NCBI GenBank assembly: GCA_025451235.1
Contig: JANWKT010000013.1
Location: 1 to 64,000 of the forward strand
DNA: 64,000 nucleotides
Reading direction: 5' to 3'
DNA from: Flavobacteriales bacterium
GTDB lineage: Bacteria; Bacteroidota; Bacteroidia; CAIKAF01
Of the stretch, positions 44,370-51,973 are shown in pieces (position 1 is the first letter of the stretch; each line of letters opens with the position of its first letter). Below the pieces are notes generated by a model. That model was given only the letters and a program-made list of their open reading frames with translations, ran no database searches and was not told where the DNA came from. Position numbers and translations under genes: made by a program.

Positions 44370-45197
44370 CTAGCTTTGAATAAACAGCTTTTTGCTGATA
44401 TGATAGGTATTGGTTTTGATATTCAATATATACATTCCGGCACCCATTAATTGCACGGGAAGGCTATAAGAATTTTGGAAATATACACGAGTTGAGCTGA
44501 TCACTTTACCTGAAAGATCGACCAATTCAATGTTGGCATCTTCGTTGATCATTTCTGTGGTATTGAGTTGAATGCTTCCGGGTAAACAGGTAATATTCAA
44601 TCCTATATTTTCTTCATTATTTACCGAAGAGGTAGAAGTGGATTGAAGAATAAAATCATCAAAAGTAAATTGCATAGGAGCATTACCACCCAATGGATTT
44701 TCATAACCATAGATCTCAATGGTATGAGGACCCGCAGTTAGTTCGCCTAATTCAACTGTTTCCATCACATATTCTTCAGATTGATTTACTATAAAATGTG
44801 GAGTTATTGACCAAACAGCGATGCCATCGATATAAATTTTAATCATGCTTCCGGGATCTGTACTTTCCTTTATATAGCGCATGTAAAAATTCATTTTACC
44901 CACACCAGTATATGGCACATTGAATTCCTGAACCAATTGTGCTTCATATAACCCACCTGCATTTTGAGTTCCCCCTATATAGGCAAATTGAAGTCCGCTA
45001 TGAGCTACAATATCATTTTTTTCAAAGAAAGGATCTGTTTGACTAACAATTACCGGACTTCCCGTATTTGTTTGTGAAAACCAAGCGATACTTTGCCAGT
45101 TGGTAGCTTCGAAATTACAGTTATTGATGTAAGAATTTTGTGATTGTAGGTTGGTTGTGATAGCTAACACAACTAAAAGAGTAGAAATAATTCGCAT
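44370..45197 (-). CDS. Jelly-roll domain secreted protein with T9SS-like tail
   Basis: A 275-aa protein with signal peptide (1-19, NLQSQ). Residues ~25-190 look like a single carbohydrate-binding-type jelly roll: CNFEATNWQS, YEAQLVQEFNVPYTGVGKMNFYMRY, KIYIDGIAVWSI, TAGPHTIEIYGYEN. A T9SS type A-like tail fills the last ~75 residues (ANIELVDLSGKVI, LMGAGMYILNIKTN). It shares layout with the next gene upstream, suggesting a paralogous pair of surface binding proteins. Its targets are unknown. Confidence 0.75.
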   Translation of the reverse strand: MRIISTLLVVLAITTNLQSQNSYINNCNFEATNWQSIAWFSQTNTGSPVIVSQTDPFFEKNDIVAHSGLQFAYIGGTQNAGGLYEAQLVQEFNVPYTGVGKMNFYMRYIKESTDPGSMIKIYIDGIAVWSITPHFIVNQSEEYVMETVELGELTAGPHTIEIYGYENPLGGNAPMQFTFDDFILQSTSTSSVNNEENIGLNITCLPGSIQLNTTEMINEDANIELVDLSGKVISSTRVYFQNSYSLPVQLMGAGMYILNIKTNTYHISKKLFIQS

Positions 45198-45321
45198 TGG
45201 TTTTAAAAATTTTGTGCAAAGGTTGGAGTAATAATTTCCAATAGCAACCTGAAACTAGAATTGTATCCTTATGGATTAGTATCCAATCTACTAAATCGAT
45301 ATTAGGAGCTTTGTAAATGTA

Positions 45322-45351
45322 AAAAAGGCTACCTATCAGGTAGCCTTTTTG
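45322..45351 (-). terminator. Terminator for the 45372-46193 gene
   Basis: AAAAAGGCTACC pairs exactly with GGTAGCCTTTTT over TATCA, a strong hairpin with A/T runs on both sides. Confidence 0.9.
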
Positions 45352-45371
45352 AAGAATATGAGTTGTATCAA

Positions 45372-46193
45372 TTATTCAATAACCACTTTCTTTGAGGTTC
45401 TTTCAGTTCCTTTATCAATAACTACAGTATATAAACCTGCACTTAAATCAGAAGTATTCATAGAATAGGTTTCGTTTAAAACACTTGAGTATTTCTCAGT
45501 GGCTACTACTTTTCCCATCATATCAACTACGCTGATGTTAAGGTCATAGGTGTTACCGAAATTGAATACCAGGTTCAATTGGTTGTTGATATTATCAGCG
45601 TTTACTACAATCCCATTTTCGAAATCGTAATTAGTAAATCCAGATGAACCTCCAACGGTAATAGAAACATCGTCAATCAAGAAATTAGTTACAGCTGGAG
45701 AACCAGTTGTGCTGCTGTATAACTGTAAGGTATGCGAACCAGCCGATACAGTACCTAAGCTAAAGGTGAGCAGATCGTAAGTACCATAGTAGTTTGCTGC
45801 GGTATCAAGGTCAGTTTTTGACATGATTACATTACCGTCAAGTCGAACGATCATTGAATCGGTACCACTTGCATTGCTAATAGCAATATTGTAGTTGAAT
45901 TCAAGTGATCCAGCACCAGCTGTGGCCACATTAAAGGTTTGGGTAGCGACCCCTACCTCAGCACCGCCGGCAAAACCACCGAACCAGGTATACCAGGATC
46001 CGTTGGCTGGAGCACAAGGTCCACCGCAAGTTCCGCAAGCGGCATCACAAAGAGGTGTTCCAAAATTGGTAGATGATTCAACCCAGGCACTGCTTGGAGT
46101 TCCTGCTTCAAATCCACCATCAGTTAAAGCATTTTGAGCATTGATAAATGTCAAGCTGCCCATGAATAAAATAGCAAGTAAAGTTCTTTTCAT
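45372..46193 (-). CDS. Jelly-roll domain secreted protein with T9SS sorting domain
   Basis: A 273-aa protein with signal peptide (1-19, TFINAQ). The jelly roll (~20-180) begins ALTDGGFEAGTPSSAWVESST, and includes a cysteine cluster CDAACGTCGGPC at ~50-60 which could form disulfides. SLEFNYNIAISNASGTDSMIVRLDGNV and SAGSHTLQLYSSTTGSPAVTNFLIDDVSI match the paralogue's core. The T9SS type A tail (~195-273) has LNISVVDMMGKVVATE and LSAGLYTVVIDKGTERTSKKVVIE. It is a single-gene unit ended by a strong terminator. Confidence 0.85.
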   Translation of the reverse strand: MKRTLLAILFMGSLTFINAQNALTDGGFEAGTPSSAWVESSTNFGTPLCDAACGTCGGPCAPANGSWYTWFGGFAGGAEVGVATQTFNVATAGAGSLEFNYNIAISNASGTDSMIVRLDGNVIMSKTDLDTAANYYGTYDLLTFSLGTVSAGSHTLQLYSSTTGSPAVTNFLIDDVSITVGGSSGFTNYDFENGIVVNADNINNQLNLVFNFGNTYDLNISVVDMMGKVVATEKYSSVLNETYSMNTSDLSAGLYTVVIDKGTERTSKKVVIE

Positions 46194-46286
46194 AATATAT
46201 GTAGTTTAATTTATAGGTCAAATGTAGTCAATTTACCTTTCATTTTTTAACATATTTTATTAACTGTTAAACATTTAGCCGATTTG

Positions 46287-47141
46287 CTATCTGGGCTTGA
46301 GTTTTAGGCGGGATTTAGAGAAAATAAAGTTCAGAATAATACCCGATACTATGAGCAACATGCCGGCCAAACTGAGGACCGGATAAGTTTCCCTGAAAAT
46401 AAAATAGCCGAGGGCCAAAGAAAAGATCATCCCTGCATATTGCAGGTTTACGATCCCACTGGCTTTTTCCTTTTGCAGGGCAATGGTCATAAAAGTCTGA
46501 CCCAATTGAGAAAATATACCTGACATGATAAGAAATATCCAGTCGGTAGTGGTGGGCATTATAAAATCAAAGCAAGTTCCTATGAGGGCAACAGGCAGGG
46601 CTACCAGTGGAAAGTAAAAAACCACCACCATAGGATGTTCGGTGGTGGAGGTTTTTCTGATCATATTATAAGCAAGACCTGAAAAGAAAGCTGAAGTGAT
46701 CCCCATGCATAGATCAAAAACACTGAATCGAAGATCGAAACCTTTGATAAAAAATACACCAATAAATGAGATCAGGAAAAAGAGATATTGCACAGGACTT
46801 GTTTTTTCCTTCACAATAAAGGTAGCCAGGATAATGGTAAAAATGGGAGATAAATATTGAATGGCTACAGCGCTTGCCATTGGAATTTTCTGGAGGGTAT
46901 AGAAAAAAGCGGTGAGACTTATCATTCCAAATACTCCGCGAAGTACCAAGGCTTTTTTATTGTTGCCCCAAATGGGTTGATGAATGAGCTTTAAATGAGT
47001 ATAGCTTGCTACCAAACAAACTATACACCTGGCCAATACCACCTCCATTACCGGAAGATGAAAGACAAATTTTACACATACATTCATCAGGGCATAAAAG
47101 AATGTAGCTAGTACAAGATATTGTGCCCCTTTCGATATCAT
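46287..47141 (-). CDS. EamA/DMT-superfamily transporter
   Basis: A 284-aa inner-membrane protein with ten membrane segments in two repeats of five, the EamA (RhaT/YdcZ-like drug/metabolite exporter) layout. ATFFYALMNVCVKFVFHLPVMEVVLARCIV opens repeat one; GIFSQLGQTFMTIALQKEKASGIVNLQYAGMIFSLALGYFIF is in repeat two, containing the typical QLGQTxMTxAL signature. The substrate cannot be predicted. It is 48 bp from the next gene on the same strand. Confidence 0.85.
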   Translation of the reverse strand: MISKGAQYLVLATFFYALMNVCVKFVFHLPVMEVVLARCIVCLVASYTHLKLIHQPIWGNNKKALVLRGVFGMISLTAFFYTLQKIPMASAVAIQYLSPIFTIILATFIVKEKTSPVQYLFFLISFIGVFFIKGFDLRFSVFDLCMGITSAFFSGLAYNMIRKTSTTEHPMVVVFYFPLVALPVALIGTCFDFIMPTTTDWIFLIMSGIFSQLGQTFMTIALQKEKASGIVNLQYAGMIFSLALGYFIFRETYPVLSLAGMLLIVSGIILNFIFSKSRLKLKPR

Positions 47142-47188
47142 TTAGAAATGGAAGATCATAACAAGTTGATCACAAAATTGACAATGTT

Positions 47189-49102
47189 TTATTTCTTGGC
47201 TTTAATGGGTGCTACTGGTTTTTTCTTTCGGGCAGCTATTTTTTCTTTGATAAATTTACCTCCTTCAAACAACCCGACCGCAATCACCAATGAATATAAA
47301 GGGAAAATAGGGGTCATATACCTGGGCCAATCCTGCCAGACAAAATCTACATTTCCGTAAAAGATGAGGAGGAAACTCAATAATAAAATCCCATACGAAT
47401 AAAATTCTTTCTTTTCCTTCCATTGTTTCCAAGCCAGGATCAAACAGAAAACCAATCCGATCACTGCAAAGAACCCATCCAGGAAGTTATATTTTACTTT
47501 TACCAGACTTCCAAAAGTTCCATAATAACGATCGGGAGTTTGGGGATCCACTACTGCAATTCTTTTTAACACAAGCTCGCAGGCTTTGGGCCAGCTATGT
47601 TTTACTTCCACCCAGTTCACGAATTTTGTATTCGGCTCAAAATCCGGATTTAATTTCTGGACCTCTTTTTCAAGTTTTTGGATGTCTTTTAAATACTTTG
47701 TCGACTTTTCAATATGGAACTTATTTTCGTCTGCGCTGTTGCGCTGCATTTCTTCGTTATACCTTTTACCAAAGTCACCTAGTTGAGTATAAATGCTCAT
47801 CAATGCTTGTTGATTAGCCCCTGGCTGCTTGGAGATCAGAATGATCTCCTGGTTAACTGCTTTTAGCCGGTCGGTTATCTGGTTGCTGGTAAAGATCCGG
47901 GCTCTTCGGTCAAAATAATCATCAATGGAGCCACGCATCGCCGCAATTCTGCGCTGCGGTTGTTTTTGTACCTGAGGATTTAATTTAATAAAAAGCATGA
48001 TCGAAATAACCCCTATCAGTACACCTGCAATTGCTGACTTAATAAATGGTGTAAATCTTTCCAGAGGTTTCAGGTTTTTTAGTTTCCATCCTTTCCATAG
48101 TGCAATAAGTCCGGAAATACCGAAAGTTAATCCCGCTATAAATACCATCATCCCTGCATTCAATTTGCTGCTCAATGCAAAAGAGGTAATCAATCCAGTG
48201 CCAACAGCCCAGAGAATTATTTTCCACCACGGATCATTTTTTTGAATGGATTTAATGGTCCACATCATCAATAAAAAGGCAATGGCAGATAAACTTACTG
48301 CAAACGAATCCAACCCAACGATGCAATTAATAACAATGAATGTTTTATTAAGGGTTAACCAGGTACCTGCAATAAACCCTACCCAGAAGTTAAAAAATAG
48401 CCAGCCGGTAATAAATACGGCGGCAATGGCAAGAATGGTCATGAATGCATTCGGCTGTCGGGCTAGTTTCTGATATTCTTCTGGTGCATACGAATAAGGG
48501 GCGCCTGAAGGCTTTAACGAAGGAACATGTTTTGTAGAACCTGAATCCGCCTCGCTACTTGGAACATAAAATGCGAAATAACCGTTTGGATTCGGTTTAT
48601 TCTTGGCAAAGGTTTGTATCCACCATCCCATGATATATTTTCCAAAGTTCGGAGCCTTCCATCCAAAGGTCCATGTTGCTCTGTCGAACCATTGAAAATC
48701 CTTCCGTGGAAATCGAACGGTATCATATTGAATGGCCAGCATATATTGCTGCTTTTTATTGTTAATCGTTACCTGGTCATATGGAAAATGGATGGTATCC
48801 GGATTGTATTGAAATGTTTTACTCATATAATTGATCATCGATGAATCACCTGTAAAAACATCCACCCCTTTTTGCCATGCATAGGTAGGGAACCAGTTGT
48901 CCAATTCTTTAGTGGGGCGAACATGACCCTTAAAAAACATATGATAGCTGGTGATCGATGCGCTGGTCCACATTTGTTCGTCATATCCATTGGGCTTATT
49001 CGTTTCAGTAAATGGTATCCGTTGAAATGTACGAATCGATGCAATGATGATAATGGCAGCAAACATGCCTATATGTACATATTTATTCTGTAGGTATTTC
49101 AT
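47189..49102 (-). CDS. Large polytopic membrane protein, GT-C glycosyltransferase-like
   Basis: A 637-aa protein with about ten membrane segments. N-terminal NGYDEQMWTSASIT lies after TM1, where GT-C enzymes carry their acidic catalytic residue, and a large periplasmic stretch follows (~40-210). A second soluble stretch (~375-530) is rich in charged helices (EKSTKYLKDIQKLEKEVQKL). The C-terminus is a lysine tail. It resembles GT39/GT83-type transferases but is larger and I do not recognise a specific family. A GT2 gene starts divergently 74 bp away, which makes a shared glycan-related role possible. Confidence 0.6.
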   Translation of the reverse strand: MKYLQNKYVHIGMFAAIIIIASIRTFQRIPFTETNKPNGYDEQMWTSASITSYHMFFKGHVRPTKELDNWFPTYAWQKGVDVFTGDSSMINYMSKTFQYNPDTIHFPYDQVTINNKKQQYMLAIQYDTVRFPRKDFQWFDRATWTFGWKAPNFGKYIMGWWIQTFAKNKPNPNGYFAFYVPSSEADSGSTKHVPSLKPSGAPYSYAPEEYQKLARQPNAFMTILAIAAVFITGWLFFNFWVGFIAGTWLTLNKTFIVINCIVGLDSFAVSLSAIAFLLMMWTIKSIQKNDPWWKIILWAVGTGLITSFALSSKLNAGMMVFIAGLTFGISGLIALWKGWKLKNLKPLERFTPFIKSAIAGVLIGVISIMLFIKLNPQVQKQPQRRIAAMRGSIDDYFDRRARIFTSNQITDRLKAVNQEIILISKQPGANQQALMSIYTQLGDFGKRYNEEMQRNSADENKFHIEKSTKYLKDIQKLEKEVQKLNPDFEPNTKFVNWVEVKHSWPKACELVLKRIAVVDPQTPDRYYGTFGSLVKVKYNFLDGFFAVIGLVFCLILAWKQWKEKKEFYSYGILLLSFLLIFYGNVDFVWQDWPRYMTPIFPLYSLVIAVGLFEGGKFIKEKIAARKKKPVAPIKAKK

Positions 49103-49161
49103 GAAGTGTAAATGTGATATTACAAAAATAAGATAATACTCTAAACCATGCAGTTTTTATG

Positions 49162-49169
49162 TAATTTTG
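49162..49169 (+). promoter_or_regulatory. Promoter -7 element of the GT2 gene
   Basis: TAATTTTG matches TAnnTTTG exactly and lies only 7 nt before the ATG at 49177, so the transcript would be nearly leaderless. Confidence 0.55.
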
Positions 49170-49176
49170 CACCATA

Positions 49177-50097
49177 ATGTCGCCTGTTATTCAAATATCT
49201 GCTGTAATCTGTACCTATAACCGCGAAAAATACATTCGCCAGGCTTTGCAATCATTGGTTAACCAAACATTGCCCATGGAGAATTTTGAAGTGGTGGTAA
49301 TCAATAATAACAGTACCGACCGTTCAGAGGAAGAAATATTGGCCTTCAGAAAGGATCATCCGGAATTGAATTTTGTATATGTAACTGAAACCAATCAAGG
49401 TCTTTCATGGTCACGTAACCGGGGGATCAAGGAGTCAAAAGGCGAGCTCATTACTTTTTTAGATGATGATGCGGTGGCTACTGCCGACTTTCTAAAAAAA
49501 TCAGTGGACTATGCTAAAAAATACCCGGATCTCATCGCTTTCGGAGGTAAGATCATTCCTCGTTTTGTAGATGGTAAGCCCAAGTGGTATGCAAAATATT
49601 ATTGGGGACTTGCCGGTCAGTTCGATCTAGGCAATGAACCTCTTCAGATTTTATACAAAGGGAAATTCCCCTGTGGAAGTAATATGACCTTTCAGAGAAG
49701 TTTTTTTGATACATATGGATTATTCAATACCAACCTCGGCCGAAAAGGAGCTATTTTATTGGCAGGGGAGGAGAAGGAATTATTTTCAAGGGTAAAGGCA
49801 GATGACAAGGATAAAGTAATGTATTTTCCCGACCTGGAGGTAGAACATTGTGTGGATAATTCGAAACTGAATGCTGCTTATCTAAAAAGATTCTGCTACG
49901 GTTTTACTAAAGGGGAAAAGCTTGAAGTGGAAAAAGCCCCACTTGGTAAAAAAATAAGCCGTTATCTTGAATTTACGATAAAAGCCTATGGAGCTATGTT
50001 CCTGGGGAATCTCTATTTTTTTACGGGTCGCTTTTCCAAAGGCTGGATGCTGTTCCGCTTTGGATGGTGGGTGTTGGTAGGGATCTGGTTCAAGTAA
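49177..50097 (+). CDS. GT2 family glycosyltransferase
   Basis: A 306-aa GT-A enzyme. SAVICTYNREKYIRQALQSL is the start of the Rossmann-like fold, VVINNNSTDRSEEE the nucleotide-sugar site, ESKGELITFLDDDAVA the DxD metal motif, and FGGKIIPRF and CGSNMTFQRSFFDTYGLFN are later conserved blocks. The end (~255-306) is hydrophobic (GAMFLGNLYFFTGRF), as in surface-polysaccharide transferases acting at the membrane. It is divergent from the large membrane protein and convergent with the MORN protein. Confidence 0.88.
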   Translation: MSPVIQISAVICTYNREKYIRQALQSLVNQTLPMENFEVVVINNNSTDRSEEEILAFRKDHPELNFVYVTETNQGLSWSRNRGIKESKGELITFLDDDAVATADFLKKSVDYAKKYPDLIAFGGKIIPRFVDGKPKWYAKYYWGLAGQFDLGNEPLQILYKGKFPCGSNMTFQRSFFDTYGLFNTNLGRKGAILLAGEEKELFSRVKADDKDKVMYFPDLEVEHCVDNSKLNAAYLKRFCYGFTKGEKLEVEKAPLGKKISRYLEFTIKAYGAMFLGNLYFFTGRFSKGWMLFRFGWWVLVGIWFK

Positions 50098-50186
50098 GTT
50101 CAAAGTTCAAGAGGTTCAAGGTTCAAAGAAAATAGTCCAGTTTCTTAGGTGAAACGTTGAACCTCTTGAACTTTGAACCTTGAACC
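50098..50186. repeat. TTCAAAG word hairpin between convergent genes
   Basis: The left arm (50098-50128) and the right arm (50156-50186) contain an exact 22-nt inverted match, and both are built from the word GGTTCAA/AGTTCAA repeated four times per arm. It lies just after the GT2 stop and before the end of the convergent MORN gene, so it could work as a bidirectional terminator without a T-run. The same word forms the hairpin at 14215-14286. Confidence 0.75.
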
Positions 50187-50206
50187 CGTGGGGCTCAGCG
50201 AAACAA

Positions 50207-51592
50207 TTATTTATATACTAATTGATAGTTAATCGAGAAGGGAACTTCCTTGTGGTTATACCTTGTTCCTTTTACCGAATGTATACAGGATGTAAGATAA
50301 CTGATCAAGTCTTTTCTATCTTTATCACTTAAACGTTCATCTTCACAAATCACCTGATAATCTGTGGGTGTTTTTACCTTCAGTACCCAGTTGATCTCCG
50401 GTGCAATCTTAAATAGCTTGGCAATTTTCCCATTGGGGGTTAATTGCATGCTAATGGTGGGCTTGTTAATGGTATGAGGAAAAACATCCACCGCCACTTC
50501 GGTAATTACCGCTCCAGTTTCTTCCTGGGTGATCAATACATCCTCCCGGTTCTTAATGAATTCTGTTTTTATCACTTTCCCTTTGGAGTTGTAAGTAAAC
50601 CAGGTTTCTACCTGTTCATCCAGCATATATTCTCCTTTTAAATGGATAATTCCATTTTCATATTCTTCATAAGCCCCCATTAATTTCCCAAATTTATAAT
50701 TGGCGACTTTTGCTTTTTTGCCTTGTGCATCCCACTCCAGGTATAATCCTTCGAACAATTCTTTGCCATTGTCCCATCTTTCTTTTACAAAATATTGTTT
50801 GCGTAATGTGAGTGACCCATCATATTCACGACAGCTGCGTAGACCATCGTCAGATGATGATTTAAAAAGGATCGTGCTGATCTTTCCATCCGGCAAGTAA
50901 AAAACGGTACTGTCGAAGTCCTGGAATCTATGTTTTGCTTCGGCCAACATACCCATTTCATCGTATTTCTTCCAGATGCCAGTGGGTACATCATTCGTAT
51001 ATACCTCTATGTCGGAAACCTTATGATGGCAATTGATCCAACTGGTATCGTGCAATTGACCAGCTTTATAAGTTCTTACGTTGATCAATGTTTGAACCGA
51101 ATCAAATTCGTATTGACGGTAATGTCTTTTGCCATATTGATAATTATTAATTTCCTTGATTACTTCTGGATTAGAAGGATTATAGATCCTCTCTATTCCA
51201 TGTTTTTCGCCTTTGATGCTGAACGATTTTTTAGGGGTTGGATCAACATAATCTTTATGATTGGTGCAACATTTCTCCCTAAAGTGTACTACTTTAATAA
51301 GTTTATTCCTCTCGTACCACATAGCTGAATCGATCAGATATTCGTCTTTTATGGTTCCCTTGAATATCATATCGGTCTCTTTGGTATTCCAGATCATGAT
51401 CTCACCATTCAAAACTCCATTTTCGTTGATGGTGAATACTAAATCACGTTTAAAGGTTACCTCAGAAAACGTATGATTGATACCGGCATTTACAGTAGCC
51501 GAAACAAATATAGCCTGTATACCCGGAGTGGATTTTTGGGCATAGAGGGAAAGGGATAGAGTTGATACGATCAATAAAAAAGTTTTTTTCAT
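50207..51592 (-). CDS. Secreted MORN-repeat protein
   Basis: A 461-aa protein. Start at the ATG at 51592 gives a signal peptide (SLYAQKS at ~18); the longer frame reaches into the spacer. Residues ~130-350 contain several MORN_2-like repeats (IWKKYDEMGMLAEAKH, YLPDGKISTILF, LYLEWDAQGKKAKVANYKFGKLMGAYEEYENG, FTYNSKGKVIKTEF). The N-terminal ~125 residues and the last ~100 are not recognised. It is smaller than, but built like, the repeat half of the protein at 18108-21428. Function unknown. Confidence 0.75.
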   Translation of the reverse strand: MKKTFLLIVSTLSLSLYAQKSTPGIQAIFVSATVNAGINHTFSEVTFKRDLVFTINENGVLNGEIMIWNTKETDMIFKGTIKDEYLIDSAMWYERNKLIKVVHFREKCCTNHKDYVDPTPKKSFSIKGEKHGIERIYNPSNPEVIKEINNYQYGKRHYRQYEFDSVQTLINVRTYKAGQLHDTSWINCHHKVSDIEVYTNDVPTGIWKKYDEMGMLAEAKHRFQDFDSTVFYLPDGKISTILFKSSSDDGLRSCREYDGSLTLRKQYFVKERWDNGKELFEGLYLEWDAQGKKAKVANYKFGKLMGAYEEYENGIIHLKGEYMLDEQVETWFTYNSKGKVIKTEFIKNREDVLITQEETGAVITEVAVDVFPHTINKPTISMQLTPNGKIAKLFKIAPEINWVLKVKTPTDYQVICEDERLSDKDRKDLISYLTSCIHSVKGTRYNHKEVPFSINYQLVYK

Positions 51593-51684
51593 GGTATTGT
51601 GAATGATTAAGTAATCTAATGGGTCGAAAATATATAAAAATTGTTTTCCAGCTATTTTTAGTCGATAACTTAATACAAAAATCA

Positions 51685-51822
51685 AGCAGTCCCGACTGAA
51701 GTAAGTAGCCCACAGTCCCCGGATTTAGCAGCCGTTGGCAGTAAAAAGCGATTGAGAATGAGCTCTTTTACTGTTTAGGCTGCTTATAACCGGGAACGAG
51801 GTCCGATAGCCATCGGACTGCT
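51685..51822. repeat. Nested compound inverted repeat upstream of ileS
   Basis: Three nested pairings are visible: AGCAGTCCCGA with TCGGACTGCT (one-base bulge), CCCGGATTTAGCAGCC with GGCTGCTTATAACCGGG, and CAGTAAAAAGC with GCTCTTTTACTG. A further GTCCGAT/ATCGGAC hairpin sits at 51801-51818. There is no ORF. It could be a palindromic mobile repeat or a structured RNA; direction cannot be told. Confidence 0.6.
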
Positions 51823-51850
51823 GCGAAAGGTGGACAAGCTAGCTTAAAAA

Positions 51851-51930
51851 AGACATAAGACTCAGGACATAGGACTTAGGACCAAGGATTTCTATATCTT
51901 ATGTCCTGAGTCCTATGTCCTAAATCTTTA
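51851..51930. repeat. AGGACATAGGACT word hairpin upstream of ileS
   Basis: Left arm 51864-51889 pairs imperfectly with right arm 51896-51921, over a 6-nt loop. Each arm is made of the word (AT)AGGACT repeated two to three times with small changes. It lies directly before the ileS promoter. Confidence 0.7.
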
Positions 51931-51938
51931 AAAATCCC

Positions 51939-51954
51939 TATCTTTGCCCCCTTA
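51939..51954 (+). promoter_or_regulatory. ileS promoter, extended -7 element
   Basis: TATCTTTG matches TAnnTTTG exactly, followed by CCCCCTTA. The 15-nt ATCTTTGCCCCCTTA is identical to that upstream of gatB. The ileS ATG is 20 nt downstream. Confidence 0.65.
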
Positions 51955-51973
51955 TAGAAAAAATGGCCCGGCC

